Positions 1 through 15,040 are shown, counted from the first letter of the stretch. The stretch: 64,000 bases of DNA from Opisthocomus hoazin (GCF_030867145.1 NC_134418.1:58131682-58195681), one strand, 5' to 3'. Numbers and translations are program-made. The notes: generated by a model not told the origin, from the sequence alone.

Positions 1-2058
1 CTGCACGTGTGTTTCTTGTCAGATGGTACAAGGCAGGAATGAATGAGGAAGAAGAATCTAAAGGAGTCCAAATTCCAAGAGTCAGGGAAACTCCCCATCT
101 GTTGGCAGGTAGGTTGTCAGTGAAAATCTCGGTGCTCTGAGAATAAGGTGCAGAGCTCTTGGTGCAATTAAAGACAGCATGAAGATTCAGACTCTCTGTT
201 GGACTTCTGCTAAGTTTTCAGGTTGGGGTTATTTTTCACCCTCCAAAGAAGAAAGCCAGCTCTAAAGGGAGACAGACACTGAATATTTTCCTGCTGCAGT
301 TTAAACCTCTGTGACTGTATAATAATTAAGAGGCGTATCACAGGTACCAAGGCTCTGACAAACACTGTCTTTAGTGAATGCATTTTTTTTGTGTTCACTT
401 TAAACCCAAACCAAGGTAATTGTATCTGAGCGGAGAGAACATATAGGACATGTAGCGACGAGCCTTTTGAGGGGAACCAAACAACATCACACATTACTGG
501 CTCTTGGGAAGTGAGTTCAGCAAAACATAAGGCCTGAGGGCTGAAGGGACGATTTTCAAATTGAAGTTACAGACTAAGGAGCTAAAAGATAACTGAAAAT
601 GGTTTAGGTTCTTCTAAGTTTGAGTTAGCATTTTTTAATTTTGGATACTTCTGATTGGAAGAACAGATGTAAATCTATGTTAAGGCTTTTCAGGTCTGCA
701 AAATACATACTCTAGTTATTTAATTTCAAAAAGAAACCTCCTAACAAAGACATTATTCCTTAAAAGTATAGTTTTCTATTTTTTAATGTATTCCTAGAAT
801 GATTACTTAGTTAAATCTCGTAGGGTAGGGTTTTGGCAGTGGGGACAGGGAATTATTTTTTTGAATATTTTTCACTCTCGATGGTCACATAAAAAGCATT
901 ATTGTCTGCAGTTGCATTTGCACAAACAGAAGAAGACAAAAGCTAACTTTCTTGATTTAAAAGAAAGTGAATTCTAACAGCAAACTAGTTCTCACACACG
1001 TAGGCAGCATGGCAGACACAAGGTGAACACCATCATTTTACGAATAGGATCCCTAAAGCCATTCTTTAAAACCCTTTTTGTCTTCAAGCTAGCTATCATA
1101 CACAGTAATTGGTTGAGAACACGCATAAGGTGCAATACCAGAAGAAAACAATGCCTAATTTATGGACTTCACACGGCTTTCTTTGGACCCACATCACCAT
1201 AACTTTCCATGACACCACTGTCTTTAATTTTGTGCAAAAATATGTATGCAACAAGTTGTTTCATCAAATCTTATCAGCTGTTTGTCTTACTACTCAGTCT
1301 ATTATGTTCCAGTCCTAGAGAATAAACACTTCAAAAGTTGTATTGCCCAACTACCAAAATAAACACTCTTTATGTCTAAGGCTAAACATTGTCTTTTATG
1401 ACCCCCAACTTATGTTAAGTCACTAGCCCACTGCATCTGCAACCTCTTCCATCCCAGGCAACACTTGTTTCTGTGAGATATATTTAATCAGTCATTTAAT
1501 AATATACAGAGATGAGCACTGAGGTAGGTGTCTGAGCATAGATCGTTCAAACAAGTGTTTTTGTCTCTGGGCTACAAGCCCACCCTCTTCCAGTTTTGCT
1601 TCTTCTTCAGTCCTGTAGTGGACACTGGCCCAATTGCAGCAGAAGAGTGCCAACTCCAGAGCAGCCTCATGGTCCAGGCCTTTAGGAAGTTGGAGACAGA
1701 TTCGATTCACTACAGCATCCAGCAACATACAGGATTTCACAGCGACTGAACACTTTGTAGATGATGACTCCTAGCCAGCTGGCTATTGCATGGTCAGTAG
1801 TAACAGCAACATGACTGAAAAGCATGAATTCTGTTACAGAATAATTAGAAACATCATGCAGATACATTAACCCTCAGGATAATGTTCTGGGTTGCAGATC
1901 CAAGTAGAAAAGAGTGTTTATCTCATGTTTTGTGGGAGTCGTATAACTCCAACAGAGATGTAAGTTTCCACACACCCACTGCTTACAGTTCTTCAAGTCA
2001 CCGTTATGCATTCCCTGCTGTTAGTAACATTTCTCTAGACCTATACCTATGTTAACCA

Positions 2059-2102
2059 CAAATCACATTTGCATCTGATGCAAACCACATTTGCATCATA
2101 TA
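2059..2102. repeat. 22-bp imperfect tandem pair with two octamer motifs
   Basis: Two adjacent 22-bp units (2059-2080 and 2081-2102) match at about 18 of 22 positions. Each contains a perfect ATTTGCAT octamer, at 2067-2074 and 2089-2096, spaced 22 bp apart. ATTTGCAT is the classical POU/Oct factor recognition sequence. Whether the site is bound is unknown. The duplication may be simple replication slippage. Confidence 0.6.
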
Positions 2103-5100
2103 TCTGCTTTTGCTGACCCTTGCGATAGTGTCACGGAAATGCACAGGAAGTCTTCAAGATCCCACTAGTGGTAATTTTGGGTGAGTTACAGTAGGAGTCT
2201 CAGTCTTCCCAGCTATAGAAGTAGATGAAATAACAACCTTATCTTAACTGGTATAAAGAGCACTAGAATTGCAGTAATGTTTGGTACTGAAACTACTTCT
2301 AAATCTAGCCAATTCAGTATCAAAGTAATATAATTCACGGCATTGTAGAACTTGCCAGACAGTAAGCACACACTCACTTTAGAAAGCTTACAGTCTATTG
2401 CATCTGATGCTTCAAAAATAAGTACATAAAACTCAACCACAGATGAAGGCATAAATTCCAGAGACCAATGACACTAAACTTTTACAACATCAAAAGAAAG
2501 AGCAGGTAAATTCAATTCAGATGCCCTCTGAATGGAAAGAAAAAGGTTTCCCATTCAGGGGATATCTGCATTCAATTTTTTTTTAAGAATAAAAACTCTA
2601 GATAAACATCATAAGAAACAGAATAACAAGATATCATAAAATAAACTGAACAAGAAGAGTTCAGCACCAAGCAGGGACACTTTTGATGCAATGTTTGCAG
2701 AAAAAATCCATAGTGTAGGAAAGGATTCGGTTAACAAATTATGTTCATATTTCATTTAGTTTTTCCCTTCAAAAAGAGACAAAAATGCAACTGCTGTGTA
2801 GCCATCAGACAAAACCAGCTTGTGCCTATGATTACCTACTTCATGCAGAGAATGAGACCTTCAGCTGCAGCAGGCATGGCAGTGTAGTGACATGACATTC
2901 CTATTCTAGGAAATATTACAATATAGCATCCCTGCTCTCCTTTAAAAGGAAAGCAAGATGCATGAAGAGATGGTGCCCATGGAGCTCTTTTAACAGAATA
3001 CACCAGGAATAGTGCTGATGTATTATTCTTGGTAGTCCAGCTTTGATATTCAGCATAGACTGCAAAGAATTTTTCAAAGAAAAATATCAAGGAGAAGTAA
3101 CTGCCCAAGGTAAGTGGACAATTAAGTGGCAAAGTTTTCAGTACAACCCTGGGCTCCTAGCTCCACCTAGTCAACAAATTTTGGGCCACTCTACTCTCCT
3201 TACACACATGCTTCATGTGGATCATTTGGCTTCCTGTCCCTCTCCTCAAACACAAAGTTGCTCAGTAGATGCCCATTTGCTTTCCTTGCAGCTCCTGTGT
3301 TGCTCACACTTTTCCCTTCTAGTCATTCATCGCTCTTTGCCTCCAAAGCAGACCTAAGGACCTAACATGGCTTCAGCTGAAACAAGCAGCAAAACCCATT
3401 CTGATCTTTGCCAGAGTAGGAGCTGGATGCCAATTAGCAGACAGTTATTCTTCAGCTATAGTTCAACCCAAAGGAACTTCATGAAAAACGGTACTGAACA
3501 GAAAAGAATCTAGGTCTTACAATAACACTGTACTCTCAAGAGCATAGAAAGACATTTAAGAATCAGAAGACAACTGATTGCTGCTATTTTTCTTTTCTCT
3601 TATCCCTTACAGCCATCTTCCATCTATCCTTTTAGCTGTTCACAAGGCTGTGGTGTAAAGCGCAGATTAGTGCCAAGGATTAAGCAGGACACATAAGGTA
3701 GCACCTCTGAATCACCTCCAGGCTGTGCTTCATTAACTCCTTAGCAGCAGACAGCTGCGCTTGTACGCTGCTTCAAGTTCCCCTGTTTCTTTTTCAAGTC
3801 CTTATTTCCAGTCAACTTTTCAATCAATCAGCTCAAGGAATGAAAGCTGTGAGAAGTCTGTCACTTCAGCTGTAACAGCAGCATGCTCTGTTATTTGTTT
3901 CCATTGACCAACAGAGACAGGGATGGAAATGAATTTAAATATGGCTTATTTCTTGAACTATAAAAAAGTACTTCATTGTTAGTTCCATTGTCATTCGAAG
4001 TTTCCAAATCCTGCCTTCAACATTTGTTGTTAGTTGTGTTTCTCTAAACAAATCTTACCCACCAAATTTCTGCTAGTAGTTGTGTTTATACAGATCCCCA
4101 AGAACTAAACACAAGTGATCATCTTTGCTGTTGAAACAAAGGCCAGCTCTAACAATGATTTTCATGACTTGTAACCATAGCATGGCAGAAACAGGATGAA
4201 CAGCTACCAGCATTTCATCACCTTGAAGGAAAAGAGCTTTATAAAAGCATTCTTCAACTCCTCTTCTTGTCTTCAAACCAGGAAATTTTATCAATAGTTT
4301 GTACAATTGTGTATGGTTGCCATAGTAGGCAGTTTAGCATGACTTCATTTGCATTTGTTACCAAATACTAAATATTACTTTTTGTGCTCTGTGCTTTGAC
4401 TCATTGCTCTTTTTCACTGTCCTCTATTCCCCCCTAATTACGTATCTGTGGAAACAGACACCAGAAATGTAGCTCCCATTGATCCTGTGCTATCCTGTGT
4501 TTAGCCTGTAATGTGTGGCTTCAAATGCAAGACGCAAAACCTTTTCTTTAAATATAAATGTATCTTCTGAAATCTTGTATCTTGAACACAGAAGGGGGCA
4601 AAACCACTGCCAAAGCAATAAATGACTGCCTAAAGTCTAAGGTCCTGTAATCTTCACTGAACATACAAATGGATACGTGCTAAACCAGCAAAGCACTTTT
4701 CAGAAATTTTTAAAGATTGTATGTTCTAATACAAGTCCTTTAAAAATCATGATAATTTCTTATTGACTAAAATTAATTTTAATTTACTGTACATTTAAAA
4801 AATTTACACCTAAAAAACTGTTTTTATTTTAATTTCCTGCCATTTTCTGTGGGTTACATTAAAGCTATCTTAAAGCCCCACAAATTTAGTGTCAAGCTTT
4901 TTATGGTCAAGAAATTATAGGGGCTTATTTTTCTTTCATAGTCTTTGTTTAGAGCAAACTGAAGTAAAAAACTAGTCTTTCTAAAGCAATAGAGGTAGAA
5001 ATTCATTCAGACTGCACAGATCTCATCTTTGGTATTTCATGCCTTTCATGTTAGCATAGGGAGAAGTGGAGAGAGGGCTGAGGACAGATAAATGAATTGT

Positions 5101-8100
5101 ACAAGAATCTGTTCAAAGAAATGTTCTAATAGCATTGCCACCAGCTTATATCAAACTGGAAAGCACAGATCTTTCTGTCTAATCTCCCAGTTTTATTCTA
5201 ACACAAAGCTGTTCCAGGCACCAATGGCACAGGAAAGGTGAGCAAGGGGAAGTCAACTCTTTTGCACTGTCAGGAAAAAAGCCTACATTGCTGCTTGAGC
5301 TGAGTACAAAATAAGTCAGAAAACGGCTTCAAAGGTAGTATCAAGACATATTTAGAAAACGGAGATAAAAACATATTTAGGCTCAGACTTGGATTTGCCA
5401 CAAAGTAGAGTATGAATTCAACCTCTGACTCCACAGGCAACAACTCCTTGTGTGACAAAGCGGGCCAGAGAAACCGAGTCACGTGAGTGACTTCAGACAA
5501 GCATGACAGTTGTTGCATGGGCACACAAAGACTCTTCACTGTCCCCAGAGCTCCCTCTGCCACGCACCTCTATCTTCTGTTCAGTCCTGCAAGCTTAACA
5601 CCAATGCTCTGGGTGCTCGTCAACATTGTTGTGCTGGAGTGAAACACACAGCTGAGCATGCTTAACACTCTTCTATGCTGGCACCATGAAGGGAAAAGAC
5701 AGATAGTGCTCTTGAAACACAAGCCTAAATCACAAACGTTTTGCACGGTTCTGCCACAGGGCTTAATTAATGCTACTAAACTTTCCTGTCTGTGAATGCT
5801 AAAAAAGGCAGGAGGTAAGAGACATCTGGTTACTGGCATGTTTATAAAGAAAAATGAATGTGTCCGCTAAGAAAAGAGAAACAAATTACAGAGCACAGTG
5901 ATACATAGCAAACATCAATACAAAGTTGCAGTGCATAATGAACTGGTAAAGTCAGGGAAGCACTCTGTTAGCTTTTAGTAGAACAAACACAGAAGATGTA
6001 AACACAGCAGTTTTGTACTTGCTGGTGACATCCATCAGGAAGCAACATGTGAAAAATTCTTCTTTGAAATACTATCTTCTGTAATCCAACACTGCATTTA
6101 CAGTGCTTATTTAAGATTCTTATACACTGCAGATGTGGGGCTACACAGAACAATGCATATACAAGTAATGCAGAAGTGGGCTTACACTATCAGTATCTGC
6201 TCCAGGCAGTGCAAATGAAATGGATGATTTACAAACTTCGTATGTTCCTCTTTGCTAAAGTCAGTTTCCTCAAATATTTCTCCACCTTTGTCCATTTTCA
6301 GTCATTCACCTCCTGCATTGAGAAAAGTTTTGGAGTATTAGTGTTTGCATTCCAGTACATCTTCAAGATCTCTTAAACCATGAAGCTGAAGATAGTTCTG
6401 TATTACATCCTGTTCTGTACCATTACAACTGGTGGAAGAGACAAGAAACAGAGCTCTGTTAGAGTAAGTTTCCAAGGCAGTGAATATTTCTCACAACAGG
6501 AACAGGTGAGAAGTGGGATTGTACAGCCTCCATGTGCTATCCTTAAAGCAGAACTGTGGAAAGGTAAGCAACCTTAACCAAAATTCGCAGATTGCAAGGA
6601 TTTCTATTCACGGTCTCTGCCAAGCAGAGATGAAAGTCAAAGCTATTATTTCAGTACTCTGAAACAACAATGTGAACTAGCTGAAGAATTTACCTTGGAG
6701 TTCAGGGAGGACAGGTTGTCACCCCTAAGCTATTTATCTCTACTAGAAAGACTGGGCTTTCAGTTATTTCCAAGCCAACAATATTTTTTGTACCATTTGA
6801 GCAAATAATACCTATAGGATCAGCTATTATGCATAAAGAAAAAAAGGCATGGTACTCCCATTAGAAGCTCTGTATATAATAATAATATTGGGAAAGAAAA
6901 TATTTTTCTCCCTAAATGACGTGGAAAAGTCAACTACTTTGGCCTATCCATTAGCATAGAGGAAATCCTTCCTATCAAAAACAGCTGGAGCTGGATTGGG
7001 TCCATAACTGAGACAGATGATTGTTGTTCTTAATACAATGATTCATGTGTAATAATAATAGTGAGCATTTGCTCAGTGTTTCTACTTACATTTCCCAAAA
7101 AAGCTCTATAAACATTAGCTATATAATTCACAAAACAACCATTCAAAGGAAGTGGTTATTAGGTAAATGCTTAAATAACACAACCCAGAGATATTTTCTT
7201 TAACCTTGTCTCATGCTTTGACTTCCACATACTTCTAACATAAGTCTCCGCTGGAAAATAATTTGGATAATTACTGTGAATTGTTGTTTGCAAGTGTATT
7301 TTTCTACTTCAGGTGCAGAAGTTAACCATTTAAAAGATATTCTGTCTTACCCTATTTGAAAAGATCTCCCAGTAAACTAGGGTGTTTGCATTCAAACAGC
7401 ATCAAAGGACAAGCAATGGGTGACATTGTGAAAGGTGGCTATTCATTCAGAATGCTGTTGCTGTCCTAGCTGCCTTGTACATTTCTGAGCACAGCCAGTT
7501 AGACACCATGCTAGACCTTATTAACAGCAAAATGAGCTGTTTCTGATCGATGTTTCTCTCTGCTCTCAGTCAACTAAATATCTTCATTCATATCATTGTG
7601 TTTGGGGAAAAAGATGCTGCCAGTTTTCTCAGAGGGGAATAACCAGCTTGACTAGCATTTAATAAAAGCTTAGTTTGACCAATGTTAATAAGAGCTTGGT
7701 GCAGGGGCAGGAGTCCTTCTTTGAAATTAATTCTGCCTCTGTTACAGAGGCTTGCATTAATGGGCAGTAGCTACATAGTGAGCTCTGTCATTTGTGCTTC
7801 TACATATCCGCTAGCTGCTTCTTCCTCAAGCCAAGCACCTTTATGTTTTCTCAGCTCTCCTCCTTCTTCCTAATTAATACAAATCTTTCTGGTTCCTGCA
7901 AAGAGGTGAAGGTGCCTCCTTCAGCAAGGAGACACGGCACACAAGTCACTATAACAGCAGTGATGAACCCTCTCAGTCTGCACAATTTATTCATGGACTT
8001 CCATATCAGAGGGAGTCCAATAGTTCCAAAAGGAAGGACTAGGGTGTATTTCTCAAGGCACAAAAACAGACTAACAAAACCAAAACATTTAATCACCAAA

Positions 8101-11100
8101 AATGCAGCATTCTCTTCCAAGAAATACAATTCTGTACCTCAATTTAGATGTTTTTGAGATTATCTGAATGACTGTTGTCAAGTAACTGCTAATAATTTTG
8201 CTTTACTCGAGGCTCTTATGTGAACACTGGCTCCTGAGCAGTTCCTTACACAGTTTTGTTAGCTTCCACTGGACTAGCTGGGCTGATAGAGGGCTCACAG
8301 GTCTACATCAGCCACCCTAAATCAAAATTCAGACCGATATGTCTTAAATGAATGCCTTTATTGAACTGCAAATACTTTTGTTCTCCCAAATGATAGTGTA
8401 CGTGTTTAACTAAAAAATTACCACTAACTCTTATTAATGTTTGCAAGTACATGACTTCCCTTCTTCAATGTTTTCCATTGATTCCCACAACACCTCTTGA
8501 AAATGTCAGCATTCTTCTTCAGTGACAGTATGTTTTGTTACATTGTTTGACGTCTTCTTGTTATACCATTTAATTTCTTGTTTTCTAAAAAAGAATCTCG
8601 ATAGACCTTTAAGAGTTAGGTATGACAGACAGAAATGTAAACAGTCCCCTGCCTTTCTGAAGCAAATGCTAGTTTTCCCCCTTGTCATTTAGGCTGTCTT
8701 CAGTTTTATCTAATGACAGTGTAATTCTTAGATATTTTATCTGAAGAGAATGACATTCAGTTACGCAATCAAGGTGTTTCTGGCACAGACTTTGTTTTGC
8801 AGATTAGAAGATCTAAGTAATCAACAAGTTGATTATGCCTAATGAGAGATTAAGTATATGTTCTGTCTCTTTTTTTAATGTTTATTTTGCCAGATAAAGG
8901 ATACATTTACCCATTTCTAATTCATAGTCCTACCAGTTTGGGGATTTATTACTTAAAGTTGTTCTTTGCTTTTCATCTGCAACACTGCATATTCTTTACA
9001 GAGAGAATCTATGCATTTTACATATTATGATCATCTCCCTCTGGAAACTTTAAACCTACCAACTTTATTCAACAGCTTTCTTCTACATCAGTGGTTTCTA
9101 TGATTCTGAAAGGCAGTGCTAAAAACAGTAGCTAAAGCCTACAAAGAATTTCATTTAAAAATTCAAAACACCATCCAAATCAGAAAAACCATACAGAATT
9201 TAGAACAAATCAACTCATTTTTATATGATGTATAAAACAGGTAGCATGTAGAAATAGTATTTCTCTACAGATTTCCACAATCTGTTGCTGTTCCAATTTA
9301 TATTTTTTTAAAAAGCCCTATAGGAATGCTTATATTTTCTCTTAATACCCCAGGAAAATATAAACAGGTGAAGTCATATTAATGCCTCAGATATAAATGA
9401 ACAACTCTTTGTACAACAAAAACCTGCCCCTTCATATCTTATTAGTTGACACAAAGATAATTCTAAAAGAAATTCTTTGACAGAAGCCCCATCTTTCTTC
9501 CACCAGAGCAACTCCCGTGTCTCATTTATTCTAATTTTTGCCTTCCCATAAGGGGTGGCTGCTTTGAAGATTTCTACAGCCAGCCTGTCCGATTCTCTCT
9601 CTCTGGCCACCCATCCCTTCCAATTCTCTACCATAGGAACAATCATCTCATGGATCCAAAAATTAGGATTCTAATCTTAAAAAGCAAAACAGTCCACTGA
9701 AAATCCTCAGCTTCAGGGAGAAAGGCTAAAAATCTCCAGGGCCTTTTCATTGGCCTTCTAGTTTCCCAGGGTATATAATTTTTCAAATTCCCTTCTGCAA
9801 CTAAATGTAACAGATTTTTTTAATTAAAAAAACTTAAAATCCTGTGATAGCAACACTGCATGTGTATAAAGATCCTTTACTACCAAAGGAGTCAGTATTG
9901 GCTCTCATGGAACAGAGAGCTTTCACTACATACCCCCTGTAGCTCTGGGCCCACCATGTTGGACTTCAACTGGCTGGTTGCACTTGGAGACAAGATGGCA
10001 GAATCAAGGCAGATCTTCTCAGAAAGCACTGGCACAGTAGCAGCCAAAACTCAAATAGGATGTGATGAACTGTTAGAAAGGGTATAAAGAACAAAACAGA
10101 ATTGTACCACAATATGAATCTACAATGCGACTACAACCATTAGGGAAAAAAGTACAGGTAACTAGAAGATTTGCAGAGAAAGGCGACAATATTCAACAGA
10201 AATGAGAGGTATAATGTAGTTTACACATGACAGGGTTTAAAAATGCTAGAAATCCTCTGCTTGCAAAAGAAATACCTCCAATACATCTTAATTGATTTGG
10301 AGATAAAGAATAAAGAATGGTTATTTCTTGAGTTTTAGAAATAAAAATATTAGAGAAATTCCAGTGAAATTGTCAGGCCACAAGTTTAAGAGACAAGATG
10401 AAATACTTTTCGGCACAGTACATTGTTTACTTCTGGATCTCTCAGCCAGGTGATGTATATACTAAAAGTACAAATAAAACCACTTTTGCTAGGTCTCAGC
10501 ACGGCTATTAAACAAGGTACCCTGAATCTGATCTCCTCAGTAAGTTCCCAGGACACCAAATATCAAAAAGGTGAATGGCACACCAGGGGAAGGACCGTAT
10601 TACACTGCTCTGGTTCTTTCTGTTTCTGACATAGAAAGCTGCAGCTAATCAGAGTCATGCAGAGGGTTCAGCTTTATCCATCTTTGTACTGGAAAAGACT
10701 TGGTGCCCACGCGTTTACCCAGATGCCCATCTTTTCAGAGTCATCCTGTACTTATGTGGAACTACTGGGGCCTCTTTTACTGGATGAAAAAATAGCAGCG
10801 GCATCACTCCTTATGTGAAACTCAATGACTGTTGAAAAATGTTTTCATTGTGGCAGGAATTCAGGAGAGCAATTTACTTCACTGAGCTTCCTTTCTCTTT
10901 AAAGTCGAAGATTTTTATCTCTAAATCTAGTTTCACAGATTCTGTACTAACCAGGAAATACTGTTTATAGGCCTCACAATTGGAGCTTTTGGATCTGTGT
11001 GCTTTTCAAGACTTAACATCATAGGGCTGAAGGAAGGATTTCCACTGGACCAAGTGCCCAGTGAAGTCAATGGTAAAGATAGACAAGCTTTAAAAAAATG

Positions 11101-12010
11101 TATGTATATAGTGGCACATTTCCATGGGATTTGGAGCTGGTAATGATTTATAATGGTAAAAAACATTCTAGATCTATCTAAAAGTATATGATTCCACCAT
11201 AGACAGAAGTTGCAGAGTATACACAGCAGAAAAGATTATTTCAGTTTTCTGTGATGAGTGATGATTCCTGGATTTATTGCATGAGTAAAGTGTCTTGCAA
11301 AAACCAAAGCTGGTGGGATGGAGAACATTCTGACAGGAAAGAGCTCAGCACAAAGGTGATAACATGCATTGATTAGCATATCAATAAGAATTTGTCAGTC
11401 ATATAAACTTGGAATGCCAGGTTGCACTTTGCTTTGAAAAAGAACAGTTTGCTCTTCTCAAGTAAGAAACAACAACAGTGGAAAACATAGCTGATTGCTG
11501 CAGATTTATGGCAGCTGGGGTAAGGCAGATACTATTTTCTGACCTTAAGGTTTTGGGCTGCCTGTAAAGAGGTGGCAGGAGCTGGGCAATATGCAAGAAA
11601 ACCAGTCACCAGTGTACAGCCACAAGAAATTTCAATATGTATTTTGGTACTGAATCAACACAAAAACACCAAAGTAAAGATGAAGATTAATTTTTTCCCA
11701 AGTTGAGAAATTCTCAAAAGTTTAGATTTAAAAAAAAAACAGAACCAACAAAAAGCTTTGCCATATTTCACAAAAGAAATTTCCACGATCCTCACGTGAA
11801 AAGCTTTAATTTGAGGCTTGGAGACACAAGAAGTGTCTAGACTCTGTGATAAAGGAAGCTGAATAAAATCCTGCCAATGAAAGACAGCAGTCTAAACAAA
11901 GCTGCTCTGTATTGAGAGATAAAACTGCAATTTTTTTAGGTCTCCCTATGGATGCCTGACAAAATGTGTCATTATACAGGAGTTAATATAACCACAAACA
12001 AAAAACAGTG

Positions 12011-12190
12011 TGTTTTTTCAGTTCTTCCTCCTTCCTTCCTGCCCCCCTCCAACAACTTTGTTCAACTTCCAGTTGTCTTCAGTCCTCTCTTTCTAGTCTC
12101 TTGTTTCTCTGCTCTTTATTCATTTGTCTTTTACCCTTTTGTCCTTCCTTTGGATTTCTTCTCTCCAGTTTTTTGTCTTTTTGTTCTGAG
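12011..12190 (+). repeat. Pyrimidine-rich tract
   Basis: About 180 bases are made up mostly of T and C, with repeated TTCCTCC, CTTCCTT and TCTTTCT runs and few purines. It keeps two frames open by chance (ORFs at 11952-12215 and 12008-12292), which explains those ORFs without any gene. It resembles a degenerate polypyrimidine microsatellite. Confidence 0.55.
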
Positions 12191-15040
12191 TGGAAGTTGG
12201 TTTTTACAGCCGTAATTGTGTACTGCCCCAGCTCTGGACTCCAATTGCCCTTTGCTTCGCCTTCTTGGGCCTCCCATATACTACCTCAGTAAGAAATAAG
12301 AACGGGAGGCAAAAACACTGCTCAGCACAGGGAACACTAGTTCATCTTTCTGGGATGGAATTATGTTTCATTAGGGCAATGGTAGAATTCACCTGAATTA
12401 TACAGGCCAGTCCAAGATTTCCCTATCTCTATAATCCGTAGAAGAAAATGTGTGCTGAAGGGCCCTTTCTCCACCAGATTTATCTGGAAATAAATCCATT
12501 AGATAACACACTGAACACACGAAGTCAGACACAAGAAATGAGTTTCTTCACCCTACAAATGCTACCTCTACACACATTCCTACCACCGCAAATCCTACTT
12601 GACAAAATCAAATTATCTGAACAATTTGGTGAGACAACAAACATTTTATCAACACTCACCATCTGTATTGGTTTTAAAAGAGCAAAATATTTATAAAACA
12701 GCATCAATCCCAAGTGCTTGCTACATGTATGAGAACAAATTATTTTCAGACAGTAGCCTGAAGGGAATATGGGATATTTAATCAAAAGATATTTCTTTTT
12801 TCTGCCTGCCTCAGGAAAGCTAGGGAAGACTCACATTTTAATTTTAAAAATCCCAGATCTCTGAACTTTTTTTATAGCCCTTTTTGTAGCTAGTCTCTTA
12901 GAAGAGCCATTGCATTGGGAAAAGGTAGTTGCCTCTGGTTTTTTTTATAGTAAGGCTTAGTTTGTAAGTTCGTAATACCGTAGAATTAATTTTCATTTGT
13001 CACTTGTTGGAGTAATGATTCAACTACAAAGTAAAAAAATTTACTTTAGGACATCCATGTTTGTATCTGTTTGTGTCTTTGAACCTGGGTGGGAGTGTGT
13101 GTGAAAAAAAAAACCCACAAGCTGTGAACCATTTCCTTTGTTATTTACATAGTCAGGAAAGGGTTTTCTTCTTCTCTAAAAAATGTCCAGTAAAGCTAGA
13201 AGGTATTTTTAGCATGAGATTGCTACCTGGTGCCACCTGAAATGAATGGTATGCTTTAAAGAGAAAAATGTTGTTCAGAGATTAATATGGTTCAAGAAAT
13301 TGCCAAATGATTAACTATCACCATTGTGGATGCAATAACACATTATGGATGTTGATACATTGTCTATCCACCTGTCTTGACTCAGTGGTCAGGAAAAGAG
13401 TAGCAGTGCTGTCTACTATCCTCTTTATAATTTCCACATACAAGTAGTTTTCTTGTTCCAAAACCAGCAACAAGGATCAGACATGGCTTATTACCTGCAA
13501 ATTATAGAGCTGTCATAGCCCCTTCATCATTGAACTTGCCACAGTGTTTCAGTTTTGCTTCTGACTACCCTGTTTCCTAGGAAAAACAAGCTATCCAGCA
13601 AACAGAGTGGTCGTAAGGCCAATTTGGGCCTATAAAAGTTGAGGTCAATTAGTTAAGGGAACTTAAAGTGTTGCAATCTGCAACTGGAGGAAAACATTTC
13701 TAAACCTGTGCAGGGAAAAAAATGGTCTTGCATAAATTTTCTGATTATTAAACTTGTTAAACTCCCAATTAAATGTAAATTCCTGAAGATGTCTAGGATT
13801 TTAGGACACATCTCTGTTTTCAACATCAGTCTTGGAGCAGAGATAACCCTCATACGAAAAAAATCTCTTCACTAAAATCTTTCCTTGGCAACAGAATATT
13901 AAACTGTATTAAAATATGGTTTCTGTGTTTTTTCAGTTTTCCAAAAATACAGCATCTTTCTTCACTACTTTTTTGTATTGTAAAAAATGGGAATATTTTA
14001 AACATTTATTTGAAAACCTACTTACTGGATAAGAGTTTCTTTTCAAAGGACAAATGACATATACTTGTTCTGTATAAAGCAAAAAACACCCAACCTTTTC
14101 ACAGCAATATTTGAAACACTGAAAAAAAAAAAGGTAGAGACATTACTTTTCACAACCTGTTTTCTCGGGTGAGTGGCATCACTCATGCTAGCAAGACACA
14201 AGAAGCCAGGCACATATACAGTTATGTGGTGGATGGGAGGGACTGATTGATACTCCACTTCTTTGCAGCTCATGCTGTCTTGTGGTCAAGAAAGTAACAG
14301 CAGGCATCTTCTTGTCAAGAACAAGCTTTTTACAATTGCTACACTCATCATCATCATAGAATGAAAGGGCATATAATTTTATCTTTACAAGTTTTATTTT
14401 AAAAGAAAGACAACCCCATTCCCATCTTTCTTAAAATGCATAATCTAGTTTTCTAGTCTTTTCAGCGCAAAGGGCTACTGATGGTGGTTAGAATACCTTC
14501 TTGGTATAGCTACTCATACTACAATACCAGAGATTAAAGGGAACAGTTCACAGAAAGCAGTAAAAGTAATATCCTTGGGTGTCCCAAGATGCTTTTACTG
14601 AAACCTGAACACCCTTACTGAAAACTGGATCTCTTTAGTGAAAATTGAATTTCTCTGGCTAAGTACATTGAAAATACATAAAACGCAGATCACTGCTGAA
14701 TTATTTGTACTTTTTTTTTAGGTAAGCAGGAATGAGGGTTCTGTCAAAGCAACAAGAACAAAAAACCTCATATAATAAAATATAATGGGGAAATCTTCCA
14801 AATCTGGATTTCCCACTTCATTGGCTGTCTAGAGCTTGCCTAATCTCCTGCTTTCTTAGTTTAAAGAATCAGGGACAAAACCAGTAATCAACAATTTAAT
14901 TAAATTTTGAGAAAACATTTTGGGTAGAGTTAAATTTCTTCGTAGTAGCTTCTATGGGGCTACATTTTAGTTTAGTGATAAAAACAGTCCTGATAACACA
15001 TGGATGTTTTAGTTATTGCTAAGCAGTGTTTACACAGCTT

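Larger units (their letters stand above)
1..15040. other. Upstream intergenic DNA, no gene recognised
   Basis: This is AT-rich single-copy-looking sequence without a coding exon that I can assign. The open frames are short and have random-looking composition. Visible local structures are a 22-bp imperfect tandem pair carrying two ATTTGCAT octamers (2059-2102), an 18-bp palindrome (8818-8835), a pyrimidine-rich tract (about 12011-12190), and a pair of overlapping minus-strand open frames at 1492-1867 that might be a relic. Unannotated enhancers or non-coding RNA exons could be here but cannot be seen without comparison to other birds. Confidence 0.6.
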
